Source of the DNA: Photobacterium aquimaris
GTDB lineage: Bacteria; Pseudomonadota; Gammaproteobacteria; Enterobacterales; Vibrionaceae
Assembly: GCF_002954455.1 (NCBI RefSeq)
Contig: NZ_MSCC01000001.1
Location: 1,425,679-1,489,678 of the forward strand
Reading direction: 5' to 3'
DNA: 64,000 nt
In this document: positions 7,539-16,015 of the stretch, in pieces
How the letters are laid out: the number at the start of each line of letters is the position of its first letter
Numbering within the stretch: position 1 is the stretch's first letter
Program-made: the position numbers and the translations under genes
The notes under the pieces: generated by a model
Databases searched by the model: none
The model's input: the letters and a program-made list of their open reading frames with translations, nothing else
Told to the model about the DNA's origin: nothing

Positions 7539-9986
7539 ATGAAAATACGTTCAATCGCATTATTAGTAACTTCTGCGCTTAGCTTAGTGGCGTGTAAAGG
7601 TAATAGCAGCTTAGAGAATCAATCACCGATTGATCCAAATATTGCAGCAAGCTTAAAGGCTGAAACAAAAATTAATTTTGATCTGCTTGCCAAAGATAAA
7701 AAGCTAATACTACCGACATATTTAGCCATGGATGTGCAAGATGGTACCCTTGCAACTGAAACAATGGCGAAAGATCAAACTAACACATCAGATCCATTAG
7801 TCGCTATGGGTCAAACTGATGGGTGGAGCACCACTCAGCCAATCACTATTAATTTTACGGGTAAAAATCTTGATCCAACAACAGCAGCAAATGGTTTCTA
7901 TTTAATAAAATCAGGCGATCCAACTAATCCTGACGACACCACAAAACCAACACGTCTAACCCAACAAGCTGGCGACTTTGTCGTAACAGTTTCAGGTGAT
8001 AACTTAATCGTTATTTTACTTAAGCCGTTAGATCCAGCAAGTAACTATATGTTTGCTATTACTGACGATCTTAAAGACGTTAATGGCCAAGCTGTCGGTA
8101 TGAGTAACTCATATGCGTTGTTAAAGTCAGATAAACTGCCACCAGCACCAGCATTGTTACCTGCGCAAAAAATTACTCATGCAACCGAAGAAGCTTTCCA
8201 CGGTATTGTAGAAAAGCGCGATATTATCTTCTCTTCGTGGTTTACGACGTTATCTTCTGGTGATGTGTTATTTGCCGCAAAAATGGCAACTGAAGAGGCA
8301 CTACAGAACGGTGCAAACACGGTCTGGAAAGGTTCTGCTATTGCACCAACCGTTACACCAGCACAACTTGATAAACTGTTTACCTTCTCTCAACCTGTAG
8401 AAGTTGAGGATACCAATAAAGTAAATGGTAAAAGTAATGTCCGTATTTATCACGGTAAACTTTCTTTACCTTATTACTTAGATATTCGACCAAACAAATT
8501 CATGAATACCCCTTGGAAAAGTGGTATGCCTAGCCTTGCTAAAATCAAATATGTGTTAAGTAATGGCAGTGATGCAGATAAAACCACTATTTTAAACCAG
8601 TTAGCGGCTGCTAATGTGTCACTACAAGATATGGCACAAGTTGCGACTAATCCACAAACACAAGTTGAAGTATTAACCAAATTAACGGGTAAAACGCTGT
8701 ATTTAGCTAATGGCAAACAACTGGATCCTGCGCGTTTGATCACTCGTTACAGCGCCGTTCCTGAACTAAAATCAGTACAAACTATTGATTATACGTTAGT
8801 ACTTCCAAGCAATAAAAAATGCCAAACGCTAGGTGCTAACGATGTCACTATCTTCCAACACGGTATTACATCGGATAAAAGTGTATTAACAGCACACAGT
8901 GATGGGTTACCATCTTTAGCTGAAACGTTAATTGGTGATCAATGCCGTGCTATTTTTGCCATAAACCAGCCATTACATGGTGAAGATCGTGGTATTCATA
9001 TCATCGATAGTAACGGCAATAGCCACTATAAAAATGCCGCAATCGATCCATCTATGTACCTTAATCTTGAAAACTTAACCGTTGCACGAGATAACTTACG
9101 CCAAAGTACTATTGATGTCGTCAATCTGCGTGCCTCTATTGGCTCATTGTTTGCTCATATTCAGCAACAACAAAATAACCAAAATTCAGACACTGTTTCA
9201 CCATTAGAGATGTTAAATCCTAATAACGGTGTTAATTTTACAGGTCATTCATTAGGTGCAATTGTTGGTACCAATGTTGGTAATATTGCTAATCGTCCAA
9301 CAATGAACCCTGCGTTTGATAAACAATACTTTGCTATCAATAAACTAGCATTAGCAAACCCTGGCGCAGAAATCCCCTACTTACTATTAAATTCAGGCAG
9401 TTTTGGCGGTCTTCTAAAAGCAGGAATTTTACAAAGTACTGTATCAAACCCGACCCAAATAACTCCTGAAGTAATTGAAACAGGTAAGTTTCTACAAACA
9501 CTGAATGTTTGCTATAACGCTCAAGACGATAACAATAAAGACTTAAATAAGTGTTATGCTAATAACATTAGCGCGATTAAACAAAATAACCCGAGTTTAT
9601 TCGCTCAATGGACAGAGAGTTACGTTAAGTTTGCCTATGCCGCACAAACTGTAATGGATCCTGTTGACCCAATTAACCTTGCTAAAGGCATTCCAACAGC
9701 GGTACCTGTATTAGTACAAATGGTGACAGGTGACAGTACGATCCCAAATATTACTACACCTAGTAACTTACCTTATTCACCATTCACGGGTACTGAGCCT
9801 CTGATTAAACAACTGGAGTTAACACCAAATAATGACATTAAAGGTTGGAAAGTATATACACCTGGCAGCCACACATCATTATTAGAAGTTACTCAACCAA
9901 CAGCTAATGATAATTTTACTGTTGATGAATCAAAAGCAACCACAACGAAGATGCAGGCTGATATGACAACTTTCTTAAATAAGTAA
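7539..9986 (+). CDS. volA: Outer-membrane lysophospholipase A lipoprotein VolA
   Basis: An 815-aa lipoprotein: the signal sequence ends in a lipobox LVAC (Cys19), giving a lipid-anchored surface enzyme. The nucleophile elbow GHSLG lies near residue 568 in a large C-terminal lipase domain of the Pla-1/cef type. The middle holds a low-complexity domain rich in Asn and Thr. The fadL-volA order matches the Vibrio locus in which VolA hydrolyses lysophosphatidylcholine, supplying fatty acids to FadL. The catalytic Asp/His are not assigned with confidence; a candidate His is in PGSHTSLLEV near the C-terminus. Confidence 0.88.
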   Translation: MKIRSIALLVTSALSLVACKGNSSLENQSPIDPNIAASLKAETKINFDLLAKDKKLILPTYLAMDVQDGTLATETMAKDQTNTSDPLVAMGQTDGWSTTQPITINFTGKNLDPTTAANGFYLIKSGDPTNPDDTTKPTRLTQQAGDFVVTVSGDNLIVILLKPLDPASNYMFAITDDLKDVNGQAVGMSNSYALLKSDKLPPAPALLPAQKITHATEEAFHGIVEKRDIIFSSWFTTLSSGDVLFAAKMATEEALQNGANTVWKGSAIAPTVTPAQLDKLFTFSQPVEVEDTNKVNGKSNVRIYHGKLSLPYYLDIRPNKFMNTPWKSGMPSLAKIKYVLSNGSDADKTTILNQLAAANVSLQDMAQVATNPQTQVEVLTKLTGKTLYLANGKQLDPARLITRYSAVPELKSVQTIDYTLVLPSNKKCQTLGANDVTIFQHGITSDKSVLTAHSDGLPSLAETLIGDQCRAIFAINQPLHGEDRGIHIIDSNGNSHYKNAAIDPSMYLNLENLTVARDNLRQSTIDVVNLRASIGSLFAHIQQQQNNQNSDTVSPLEMLNPNNGVNFTGHSLGAIVGTNVGNIANRPTMNPAFDKQYFAINKLALANPGAEIPYLLLNSGSFGGLLKAGILQSTVSNPTQITPEVIETGKFLQTLNVCYNAQDDNNKDLNKCYANNISAIKQNNPSLFAQWTESYVKFAYAAQTVMDPVDPINLAKGIPTAVPVLVQMVTGDSTIPNITTPSNLPYSPFTGTEPLIKQLELTPNNDIKGWKVYTPGSHTSLLEVTQPTANDNFTVDESKATTTKMQADMTTFLNK

Positions 9987-10002
9987 TATAGCCTAATAAA
10001 TA

Positions 10003-10048
10003 GCCTTGATAATCAATTGAATATATATTTTACTTTGGTTATCAAGGC
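10003..10048. terminator. Convergent terminator between volA and the patatin gene
   Basis: A 10-bp perfect stem (10003-10012/10039-10048, GCCTTGATAA/TTATCAAGGC) with a 26-nt AT-rich loop, between two convergent genes. The T tails are weak on both strands, so it may be only partly effective. Confidence 0.6.
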
Positions 10049-10078
10049 ATTCTATTATTCAGTGAAAATAAACATAAT

Positions 10079-11293
10079 CTAGCGTAGATGCTGCATCAAA
10101 CTGGTTTTTTGATTGAGTATCTGAGAAAAAGAGCGAATAAACTGCTCGCCTATTTGCAGTCCTTGATGGTAATCAAGCTCTAAGTCTTCATAACTACTTA
10201 ATAAAGCACTGCTATTTAGCGTTTTCTCTGGCGCAATTTGAATCACTTGTAATCCTTGAGGTGGATTTGTCAGAAAGTCATTCACATCTCGATAAGTATG
10301 ATGATAGCGCGCTAGCATTTCTAATATTTCAGAATTTGTTCCCTGTCCTGTTAACTGTAATAATCGCTCTATATTCAACTGTGAAAACCAACTCTTCTTA
10401 ACTACAGATTGATCGATAAATTTATTATTCGACGACTCACTTGTTTCATCTTCCCAATAATTTTGTCGCCACTGTTCAAATCGTTGACTCAACTCTTGGT
10501 GAATATTTTTTATTTTATCAAGCGACTCATTGAGGCTTAACTTATCAATATAATAAGGTAATTGCGTTTCAATATTTTCGCGCCAGTCATCAAAAATACC
10601 TCGTTCATCATTGGCGCTACAACTTGGATGATTATCTTCTAGCGGTTCAGTACGAATAACGACCACTAAATCAGCCCCGCGCCGCCATGCTTCTTTTACT
10701 GGAATTGCAGCACTGACTCCACCATCCACCCATTGCAACTCATTCATATTAACAGGCTGATTATAAAGTAACGGAATAGCACAACTTGCCAATAACACCT
10801 CGCTCCAATCTTGTTGGTACATAGGTAAATAATAGTCTTGCAGGGTGTCTTTACGGGTCGCACACGCGAGTGCTGTACGATGAACTAGTGTTTTATGCGC
10901 AGTTGCTATATCTAATGGATATAAACCTGATGGTGATACTTGTTGCAATGCCCAATCGAGGTTCATTGGCTGTTGTTTACTGAGATATTTATAAAGGTTA
11001 AAAAAATTATCATCCATTGAAACATCACGAATAAAATGATAACCAAACCGAGGCTGCCGACTAATAAAAGAAGATAAATTAAGCGCGCCAGCGGAAGTAC
11101 CGATATACAATTCAAACGGATCAAATTGATGTTCAAGAAAACTATCAAGCACACCCGCAGAAAAGATACCGCGTTGACCACCACCTTGAACGATTAACGC
11201 CATTTTTTTGTGGGGGGCTGCGTGTATCATAGACGAAAAATCGGCAATGGATTGATCATTGAAATCACGCAGACTAAATGGAAGATAATTCAT
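10079..11293 (-). CDS. Patatin-like phospholipase family protein
   Basis: A 404-aa cytoplasmic serine lipid hydrolase of the patatin/RssA/YjjU type. Seen motifs are the oxyanion loop GGGQRG (residues 37-42), the nucleophile GTSAG (Ser67) and the dyad aspartate in DGGVSAAIP near residue 190. A charged C-terminal region of about 200 aa follows the catalytic domain, longer than in minimal patatins. There is no signal peptide. It is convergent with volA, so two lipid-hydrolysing genes lie side by side, though I see no evidence that they are co-regulated. The substrate is unknown. Confidence 0.85.
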   Translation of the reverse strand: MNYLPFSLRDFNDQSIADFSSMIHAAPHKKMALIVQGGGQRGIFSAGVLDSFLEHQFDPFELYIGTSAGALNLSSFISRQPRFGYHFIRDVSMDDNFFNLYKYLSKQQPMNLDWALQQVSPSGLYPLDIATAHKTLVHRTALACATRKDTLQDYYLPMYQQDWSEVLLASCAIPLLYNQPVNMNELQWVDGGVSAAIPVKEAWRRGADLVVVIRTEPLEDNHPSCSANDERGIFDDWRENIETQLPYYIDKLSLNESLDKIKNIHQELSQRFEQWRQNYWEDETSESSNNKFIDQSVVKKSWFSQLNIERLLQLTGQGTNSEILEMLARYHHTYRDVNDFLTNPPQGLQVIQIAPEKTLNSSALLSSYEDLELDYHQGLQIGEQFIRSFSQILNQKTSLMQHLR

Positions 11294-11430
11294 CTATTCT
11301 CCCTGTTAAATATGCCCAAAAGCATACATTAATATATCTAAGAGAATCGAATATACAATCTATACATACCTATAGGAAATATTTTTTATAAAATCCCACG
11401 ATAATTATCTAATCTTTATTATTTTGAGTA

Positions 11431-11523
11431 TTACGCATGCAGAGCAACCAACCCATAACTGGCCAGTGTAAAAAGCGTAATCGTTACGGTTACTAGCGCT
11501 ATTTTTAATTCAATATTCATCAT
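11431..11523 (-). CDS. ynhF: YnhF-like small membrane protein
   Basis: A 29-30 residue peptide starting (M)MNIELKIALV and ending GLVALHA. It is one hydrophobic helix with an N-terminal acidic/Lys segment. The pattern closely follows E. coli YnhF (MSTDLKFSLVTTIIVL..., 29 aa), an inner-membrane microprotein of unknown function: same length, Leu-Lys at positions 5-6, and an Ala-Leu-His end. AAGGG sits six bases before the ATG at 11523 and nine before the in-frame ATG at 11520. It is too short for normal gene calling. Confidence 0.75.
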   Translation of the reverse strand: MMNIELKIALVTVTITLFTLASYGLVALHA

Positions 11524-11707
11524 TAACTACCCTTATTTTGTAACAGTTTATTAACTTAATTGTATGGTTAGATTGTTAAGAAAATCAATATCAATTACAA
11601 TAATTATAATTTTGATCACACTGTTAGCGCTTTATATATTCATGCGATACCATCAATAAAATGGCGTACTACCATATATATACGTGGCTTATTTTATAGG
11701 AAACAAA

Positions 11708-12700
11708 ATGAAACCATTACTCACTGTAAGCTTAATTGCTACTACAATCATTTCCACGACAGCGATGGCAAAACCTGTCGATTGGACACCAGGTATTGGC
11801 GGTGAAATTTCTTTAATGGTTGGCTACAACAAATCAAATTCACAATTTAATAGTGATAATCATACTACTGAAAACTTAAATAATAATGGTAATGATCAGA
11901 CTAAAATGTTCGTCGCACCTATTGGTAGCCTAAATTACACCTTTAGTAGTGGTGACAAACAACTCTATTTTGGTACCAGCCGTTCCGATATCGCACTGGG
12001 ACGTTTTCATATTGAAGCAGGATACCGACAAAAATTTGCTGATACTTCAACACTAACTCTAAGCTATATTCCTGGCTTATTAAGTCAAAAAACATGGCAA
12101 GATCCTTACCTGCAAGGTGTGAAGCGTAACAAAACAAACTCTAATATTAATGCCTTTAGTGTCAAGCTGGATAATATTCGTGGTTCACGTTTTTCTGGCC
12201 AAATCGCCTACGGTAAGTTCAGTATTGATCATGAAAATAGTGGCAACGATCCTTTACTACATCTAACCTCTAATGAAAAAGCATCATTAAATCGCAATGC
12301 TAACGTTCTTTATACTGAAGGTACATTTGTACAACCTTTTAGCCGTAGTTTGATTCTACGTACAGCAGTAAACTTCACCAATATAGATGCAGACGGTCAT
12401 GCCATGAGCAATAATATCTATGGCGCAGCTGCAACCATTATTCAGCTGTTACCTCATTCTAGCCTTGCTTTTACTCTAAGTTATAAAACAGCATTATTTG
12501 ATGCCACCCATCCGGTATTTAATAAAAAGCAACAAGATAATAAGTTTGGTGCATTCTTAGCGTATGAATATAACCAACCCTTTAATTGGAAAAACTGGGG
12601 CTTAGTTTCTCTGATTGGCTATAGCTCAACCCAATCAAATATCAACTTTTATGACAGTAACGATATGTTAGTCAGTGTCGGCTTAAACTATAAATTCTAA
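11708..12700 (+). CDS. DUF2860-like outer-membrane protein
   Basis: A 330-aa exported protein. The signal peptide ends TTAMA before KPVDWTPGIGGEISL. The rest is Gly/Asn/Ser-rich with alternating hydrophobic strands and a terminal Phe (VGLNYKF), typical of an outer-membrane beta-barrel. I assign it tentatively to the DUF2860 family common in Vibrionaceae. The ATG at 11708 has TAGGA upstream; a GTG 24 bases earlier has no such signal. It is followed by a hairpin and then panP, and is probably monocistronic. Function unknown. Confidence 0.6.
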   Translation: MKPLLTVSLIATTIISTTAMAKPVDWTPGIGGEISLMVGYNKSNSQFNSDNHTTENLNNNGNDQTKMFVAPIGSLNYTFSSGDKQLYFGTSRSDIALGRFHIEAGYRQKFADTSTLTLSYIPGLLSQKTWQDPYLQGVKRNKTNSNINAFSVKLDNIRGSRFSGQIAYGKFSIDHENSGNDPLLHLTSNEKASLNRNANVLYTEGTFVQPFSRSLILRTAVNFTNIDADGHAMSNNIYGAAATIIQLLPHSSLAFTLSYKTALFDATHPVFNKKQQDNKFGAFLAYEYNQPFNWKNWGLVSLIGYSSTQSNINFYDSNDMLVSVGLNYKF

Positions 12701-12753
12701 TGACAATGCAATTTATAGCTATTGCTTGAGTTTATTGTGAATAAATAGCTTGT

Positions 12754-12788
12754 ATTTCGGAGTGGTTTTAATTTAACCATTCCGAAAT
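12754..12788 (+). terminator. Hairpin after the DUF2860-like gene
   Basis: A 14-bp stem with one G-U pair (12754-12767/12775-12788, around TTCGGA/TCCGAA) and a 7-nt loop. It has no T-run, so it may be a Rho-dependent or RNA-stabilising structure. Confidence 0.5.
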
Positions 12789-12862
12789 AATTCGAGACAT
12801 CCATCAAAATATCGATTAGATTGAACACTCTTTGCCAAAGTTATGGAAACGTTAAATAAATT

Positions 12863-14527
12863 ATGGCGGCTAATAATCGTACTGCTGATGCATCTCTAGA
12901 ATCCTTGCATCGCATTTTCACTGTACCAGAAGCTCCGGATTCAACCTTAGGCTTGATTGAAAAAGAACTGTCAGAAAATCTCAATGAGTTTCTGCGTACC
13001 CATATCGCAGCCACAGAAAAACCGCTGGCAGAAATTGAAAAAGATTTCTCTAACGCCAATATTCCTGAACTTCCATCGTTTGTTTCTGATCATACCCAAT
13101 TATTACTCAATAAATTAGTTGCTCAATCTGTTCATACTGCAGCACCGACATTTATTGGTCACATGACTTCTGCCCTGCCTTACTTCATGATGCCTTTATC
13201 TAAAATCATGATTGCACTTAACCAAAACTTAGTAAAAATAGAAACCTCAAAAGCGTTTACGCCACTTGAGCGCCAAGTATTGGGTATGCTGCATAAGTTA
13301 ATCTTCAATCAAAATGAAAGTTTCTATCAACAATGGATGCACAGTGCCGACCATTCTTTAGGGGCTTTTTGTTCTGGTGGTACCATCGCTAACATTACAG
13401 CACTCTGGGTTGCCCGTAATGCCGCATTACAACCTGATGGTGAATTTACAGGAGTTGGTCAGCAAGGATTACTGCGCGCAATGCGACATTATGGCTATGA
13501 TGATCTTGCTATTTTAGTCTCTGAGCGTGGTCACTACTCTCTTAAAAAAGCAGCAGATGTATTAGGTATAGGACGTGACAGTCTTATTGCAATTAAAACT
13601 GATGATAATAACCGGGTTGATCTTGATGCTCTACAAACAACACTGGCTGATTTAAAGCGTAACAATATTAAACCTTTTGCCATCATTGGCATTGCAGGTA
13701 CGACTGAGACTGGCAATATTGATCCTCTTGATCAACTCGCAGACATTGCCGTAGAACATCAGTGTCATTTTCATGTTGATGCCGCTTGGGGTGGTGCGAC
13801 ATTAATGTCTAATAAGTACCGTCATTTACTTAAAGGTATCGAGCGAGCCGATTCGATTACCATTGATGCCCATAAACAGCTCTATATTCCAATGGGCGCA
13901 GGCATGGTGATATTTAAAAATCCAGAGTTAATGACAGCAATTGAACATCACGCTGAATATATTCTTCGTAAAGGATCTAAAGATCTAGGTAGTCATACGC
14001 TTGAAGGTTCGCGCAGTGGAATGGCAATGCTACTCTATGCCAGCATGAATATTATTAGCCGTCCAGGCTATGAACTTCTGATTAATAATAGCATTGAAAA
14101 AGCGCATTATTTTGCTTATTGCATTGAACAACATCCCGAGTTTGAATTAGTTACTCACCCAGAATTATGCCTGCTGACTTACCGCTATGTACCAGCTAAA
14201 ACGCAACAAGCATTACTGCACGCAACACCAGAACAACGTGATCAACTGTTAGAATTGTTAAACGATCTCACCCAATTCATTCAAAAACGTCAGCGAGAAT
14301 CTGGTAAATCGTTTGTATCCCGTACCCGTATCACACCAGAAAAATGGCAACGCAAGCCAACAACAGTGTTTCGCGTAGTGCTAGCTAATCCACTTACAAC
14401 TACTGAGATTTTAGAAAATGTATTGATTGAGCAACAGCAACTTGCACAACAAAGTACAATTAGTCTGCCTGAAATCATTACTTTGACTGATCAAATAACA
14501 AAAAAAAGCGCAAAAATCGACATATAA
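12863..14527 (+). CDS. panP: PLP-dependent aspartate 1-decarboxylase PanP
   Basis: PanP makes beta-alanine from aspartate for pantothenate synthesis in Vibrionaceae, replacing the pyruvoyl enzyme PanD. The 554-aa sequence has the group II PLP decarboxylase fold: FCSGGTIANITALW, HVDAAWGGA (near residue 304) and the Schiff-base lysine in TIDAHKQLYIP (near residue 337). Glutamate decarboxylase homologs share these motifs, so substrate is inferred from overall family resemblance and taxon. An upstream ATG at 12843 is out of frame. The gene stands alone. Confidence 0.85.
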   Translation: MAANNRTADASLESLHRIFTVPEAPDSTLGLIEKELSENLNEFLRTHIAATEKPLAEIEKDFSNANIPELPSFVSDHTQLLLNKLVAQSVHTAAPTFIGHMTSALPYFMMPLSKIMIALNQNLVKIETSKAFTPLERQVLGMLHKLIFNQNESFYQQWMHSADHSLGAFCSGGTIANITALWVARNAALQPDGEFTGVGQQGLLRAMRHYGYDDLAILVSERGHYSLKKAADVLGIGRDSLIAIKTDDNNRVDLDALQTTLADLKRNNIKPFAIIGIAGTTETGNIDPLDQLADIAVEHQCHFHVDAAWGGATLMSNKYRHLLKGIERADSITIDAHKQLYIPMGAGMVIFKNPELMTAIEHHAEYILRKGSKDLGSHTLEGSRSGMAMLLYASMNIISRPGYELLINNSIEKAHYFAYCIEQHPEFELVTHPELCLLTYRYVPAKTQQALLHATPEQRDQLLELLNDLTQFIQKRQRESGKSFVSRTRITPEKWQRKPTTVFRVVLANPLTTTEILENVLIEQQQLAQQSTISLPEIITLTDQITKKSAKIDI

Positions 14528-15003
14528 CGCCTTTATTTCTATACGATATTTTATGAATATTTAGCTTATCTCGCATTTTTTTGCCCATTTCTCTCATTAA
14601 ACTGAATGGTAAACGGTATTCAATATATGACTATCTTATGAATAACTCGCGATCTAACTATGAACAGTGGATGTTTATAGTATGAATAGCGCCATAAAAT
14701 AGTCCCGTTTACCCTTGTTTATATTCATTCAATTACCCACTTAAAAAGTGCTTTTTGGGTAAAATCGATTTTTCAAGGAAATATTGCTCAAAATGCATGT
14801 TCATAAGATTTCATTTTTTTATGGCGCTGTTATTTGATTGCTTAGCAACTGATACTAAAAATGATTAATATTATTTCCAAGTTGTTACAAAAACACGTTG
14901 CAATTAATAATAATTCTCAATACTCCATTTTGTTCCTTTTTGACCCAAAAAAATATCTCACAAAATATTGATTTAAATCAAAAAACACAACAACTGAAGC
15001 CAA
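14528..15003. other. Long intergenic region between panP and torR
   Basis: About 475 bp without a gene. It holds a 12-bp inverted repeat (14688-14699/14817-14828) enclosing smaller hairpins (14733-14739/14756-14762 and 14738-14742/14746-14750). It also holds a perfect FNR-type palindrome TTGATTTAAATCAA at 14968-14981. No coding frame is convincing. A small RNA is possible but not shown. Confidence 0.4.
14688..14828. repeat. Element bounded by a 12-bp inverted repeat
   Basis: AGCGCCATAAAA at 14688-14699 is the exact reverse complement of 14817-14828, with 117 bp between. Nested hairpins occur inside. It could be a small mobile remnant or a folded RNA. I see no target-site duplication. Confidence 0.4.
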
Positions 15004-15038
15004 AAAAATGCCCTATTTGCTTTAAATAGGGCATTTTT
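15004..15038. terminator. Bidirectional terminator downstream of torR
   Basis: A 15-bp stem (15004-15018/15024-15038, AAAAATGCCCTATTT/AAATAGGGCATTTTT) with a 5-nt loop. T-runs on either strand make it work in both directions; it ends the torR transcript. Confidence 0.85.
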
Positions 15039-15102
15039 ATGTCAATTTATGTCATAAATATTTGTTAACAACTCGACAATAGTCACTCAATGTCGGTATA
15101 AA

Positions 15103-15816
15103 TTAGTCACCAGCAAACATATAACCTTCACCGTGAACGGTAACGAAAATTTGTGGATTCTTCGGGTCAAGTTCCATTTTCGAACGCATACGACGGATTA
15201 AAACATCGATTGTTCTGTCATTTGGCGCTTCAACTCGATGGCTCAACATGTTCAAAATACGCTCACGACTAAGCACTACATTAGGGTGTGATGAGAAGGC
15301 AACTAACAGCTCATATTCTGCTTTAGTTAGCTTCACAGGAAGACCGTTATGAGTCAGTGCGCGCTTGTTAATATCAAACTGCCACTCGCCAAAACGAATG
15401 ATGTTATCTTCCTGCATTTCGACCATGGTTTCATCACGCGCTTTTTCGACTAACGTCATGCGCCATAACAAGTTTTTAACTCGAACAAGCAATTCACGCA
15501 GTTCAAAAGGCTTGGTTACATAGTCGTCTGCGCCCATCTCTAACCCGACAATTCTATCGATACTATCAGTACGTCCAGTCACCAAAATAATGCCTACTTC
15601 AGAACGGCTACGCAGCTCACGAGTTAGCATTAAACCATCTTCACCTGGCAGGTTAATATCTAGCATTACAAGGTCAATTTTTTCCGTTGCCATTATCTCG
15701 CGCATCTGCGCACCACTGTCTGCTTGGCTTACCTTGTATCCTTCGTTCTCAAAATACCCAACCAATTTTGTGCGGGTAACAATTTCATCTTCTACAACAA
15801 GTACGTGATGGGTCAT
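15103..15816 (-). CDS. torR: Response regulator TorR (OmpR family)
   Basis: A 237-aa DNA-binding response regulator for TMAO respiration. The receiver domain has the phospho-acceptor Asp53 in VMLDINLPGEDGL, Lys102 in DDYVTKPFELRELLVRV, and a C-terminal winged-helix domain (RTIDVLIRRMRSK...VHGEGYMFAGD). It resembles ArcA, but VRVKNLLWR, LTKAEYELLVAF and ILVTGRTDSIDRIVGLEMG follow TorR, and it is divergent from torCAD. No torS sensor or torT is in the window, so the partner kinase must lie elsewhere. Confidence 0.88.
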   Translation of the reverse strand: MTHHVLVVEDEIVTRTKLVGYFENEGYKVSQADSGAQMREIMATEKIDLVMLDINLPGEDGLMLTRELRSRSEVGIILVTGRTDSIDRIVGLEMGADDYVTKPFELRELLVRVKNLLWRMTLVEKARDETMVEMQEDNIIRFGEWQFDINKRALTHNGLPVKLTKAEYELLVAFSSHPNVVLSRERILNMLSHRVEAPNDRTIDVLIRRMRSKMELDPKNPQIFVTVHGEGYMFAGD

Positions 15817-15870
15817 GTCGTTCTCTTTTTAGTTTTTGGCTTTCTAACTGAACGGTAGCACAAACTAAGA

Positions 15871-15933
15871 CCATTCACAATTTGTCATAACTATGCCTTT
15901 GCTATTCATTCGTTGCGTTAACCTTATTCATAT
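15871..15933. promoter_or_regulatory. Candidate Tor boxes between torR and torC
   Basis: Decamers resembling the E. coli Tor box CTGTTCATAT occur at 15924-15933 (TTATTCATAT, 8/10), 15902-15911 (CTATTCATTC, 7/10) and, more weakly, 15871-15880 (CCATTCACAA, 6/10). They are in direct orientation upstream of torC, as expected for TorR activation of torCAD and torR autoregulation. Confidence 0.55.
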
Positions 15934-16015
15934 CGTGACAATAAGATTACCCCATAAAATTTTAACCGTCACCGTACCCTACGGTGTGCATTCTTTTTAA
16001 ATGGAATCTTTCAAG

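Noticed and set aside
15103..15816. Identification as ArcA
   Set aside because: The sequence phrases around Lys102 and in the DNA-binding domain follow TorR, and the gene is divergent from torC.
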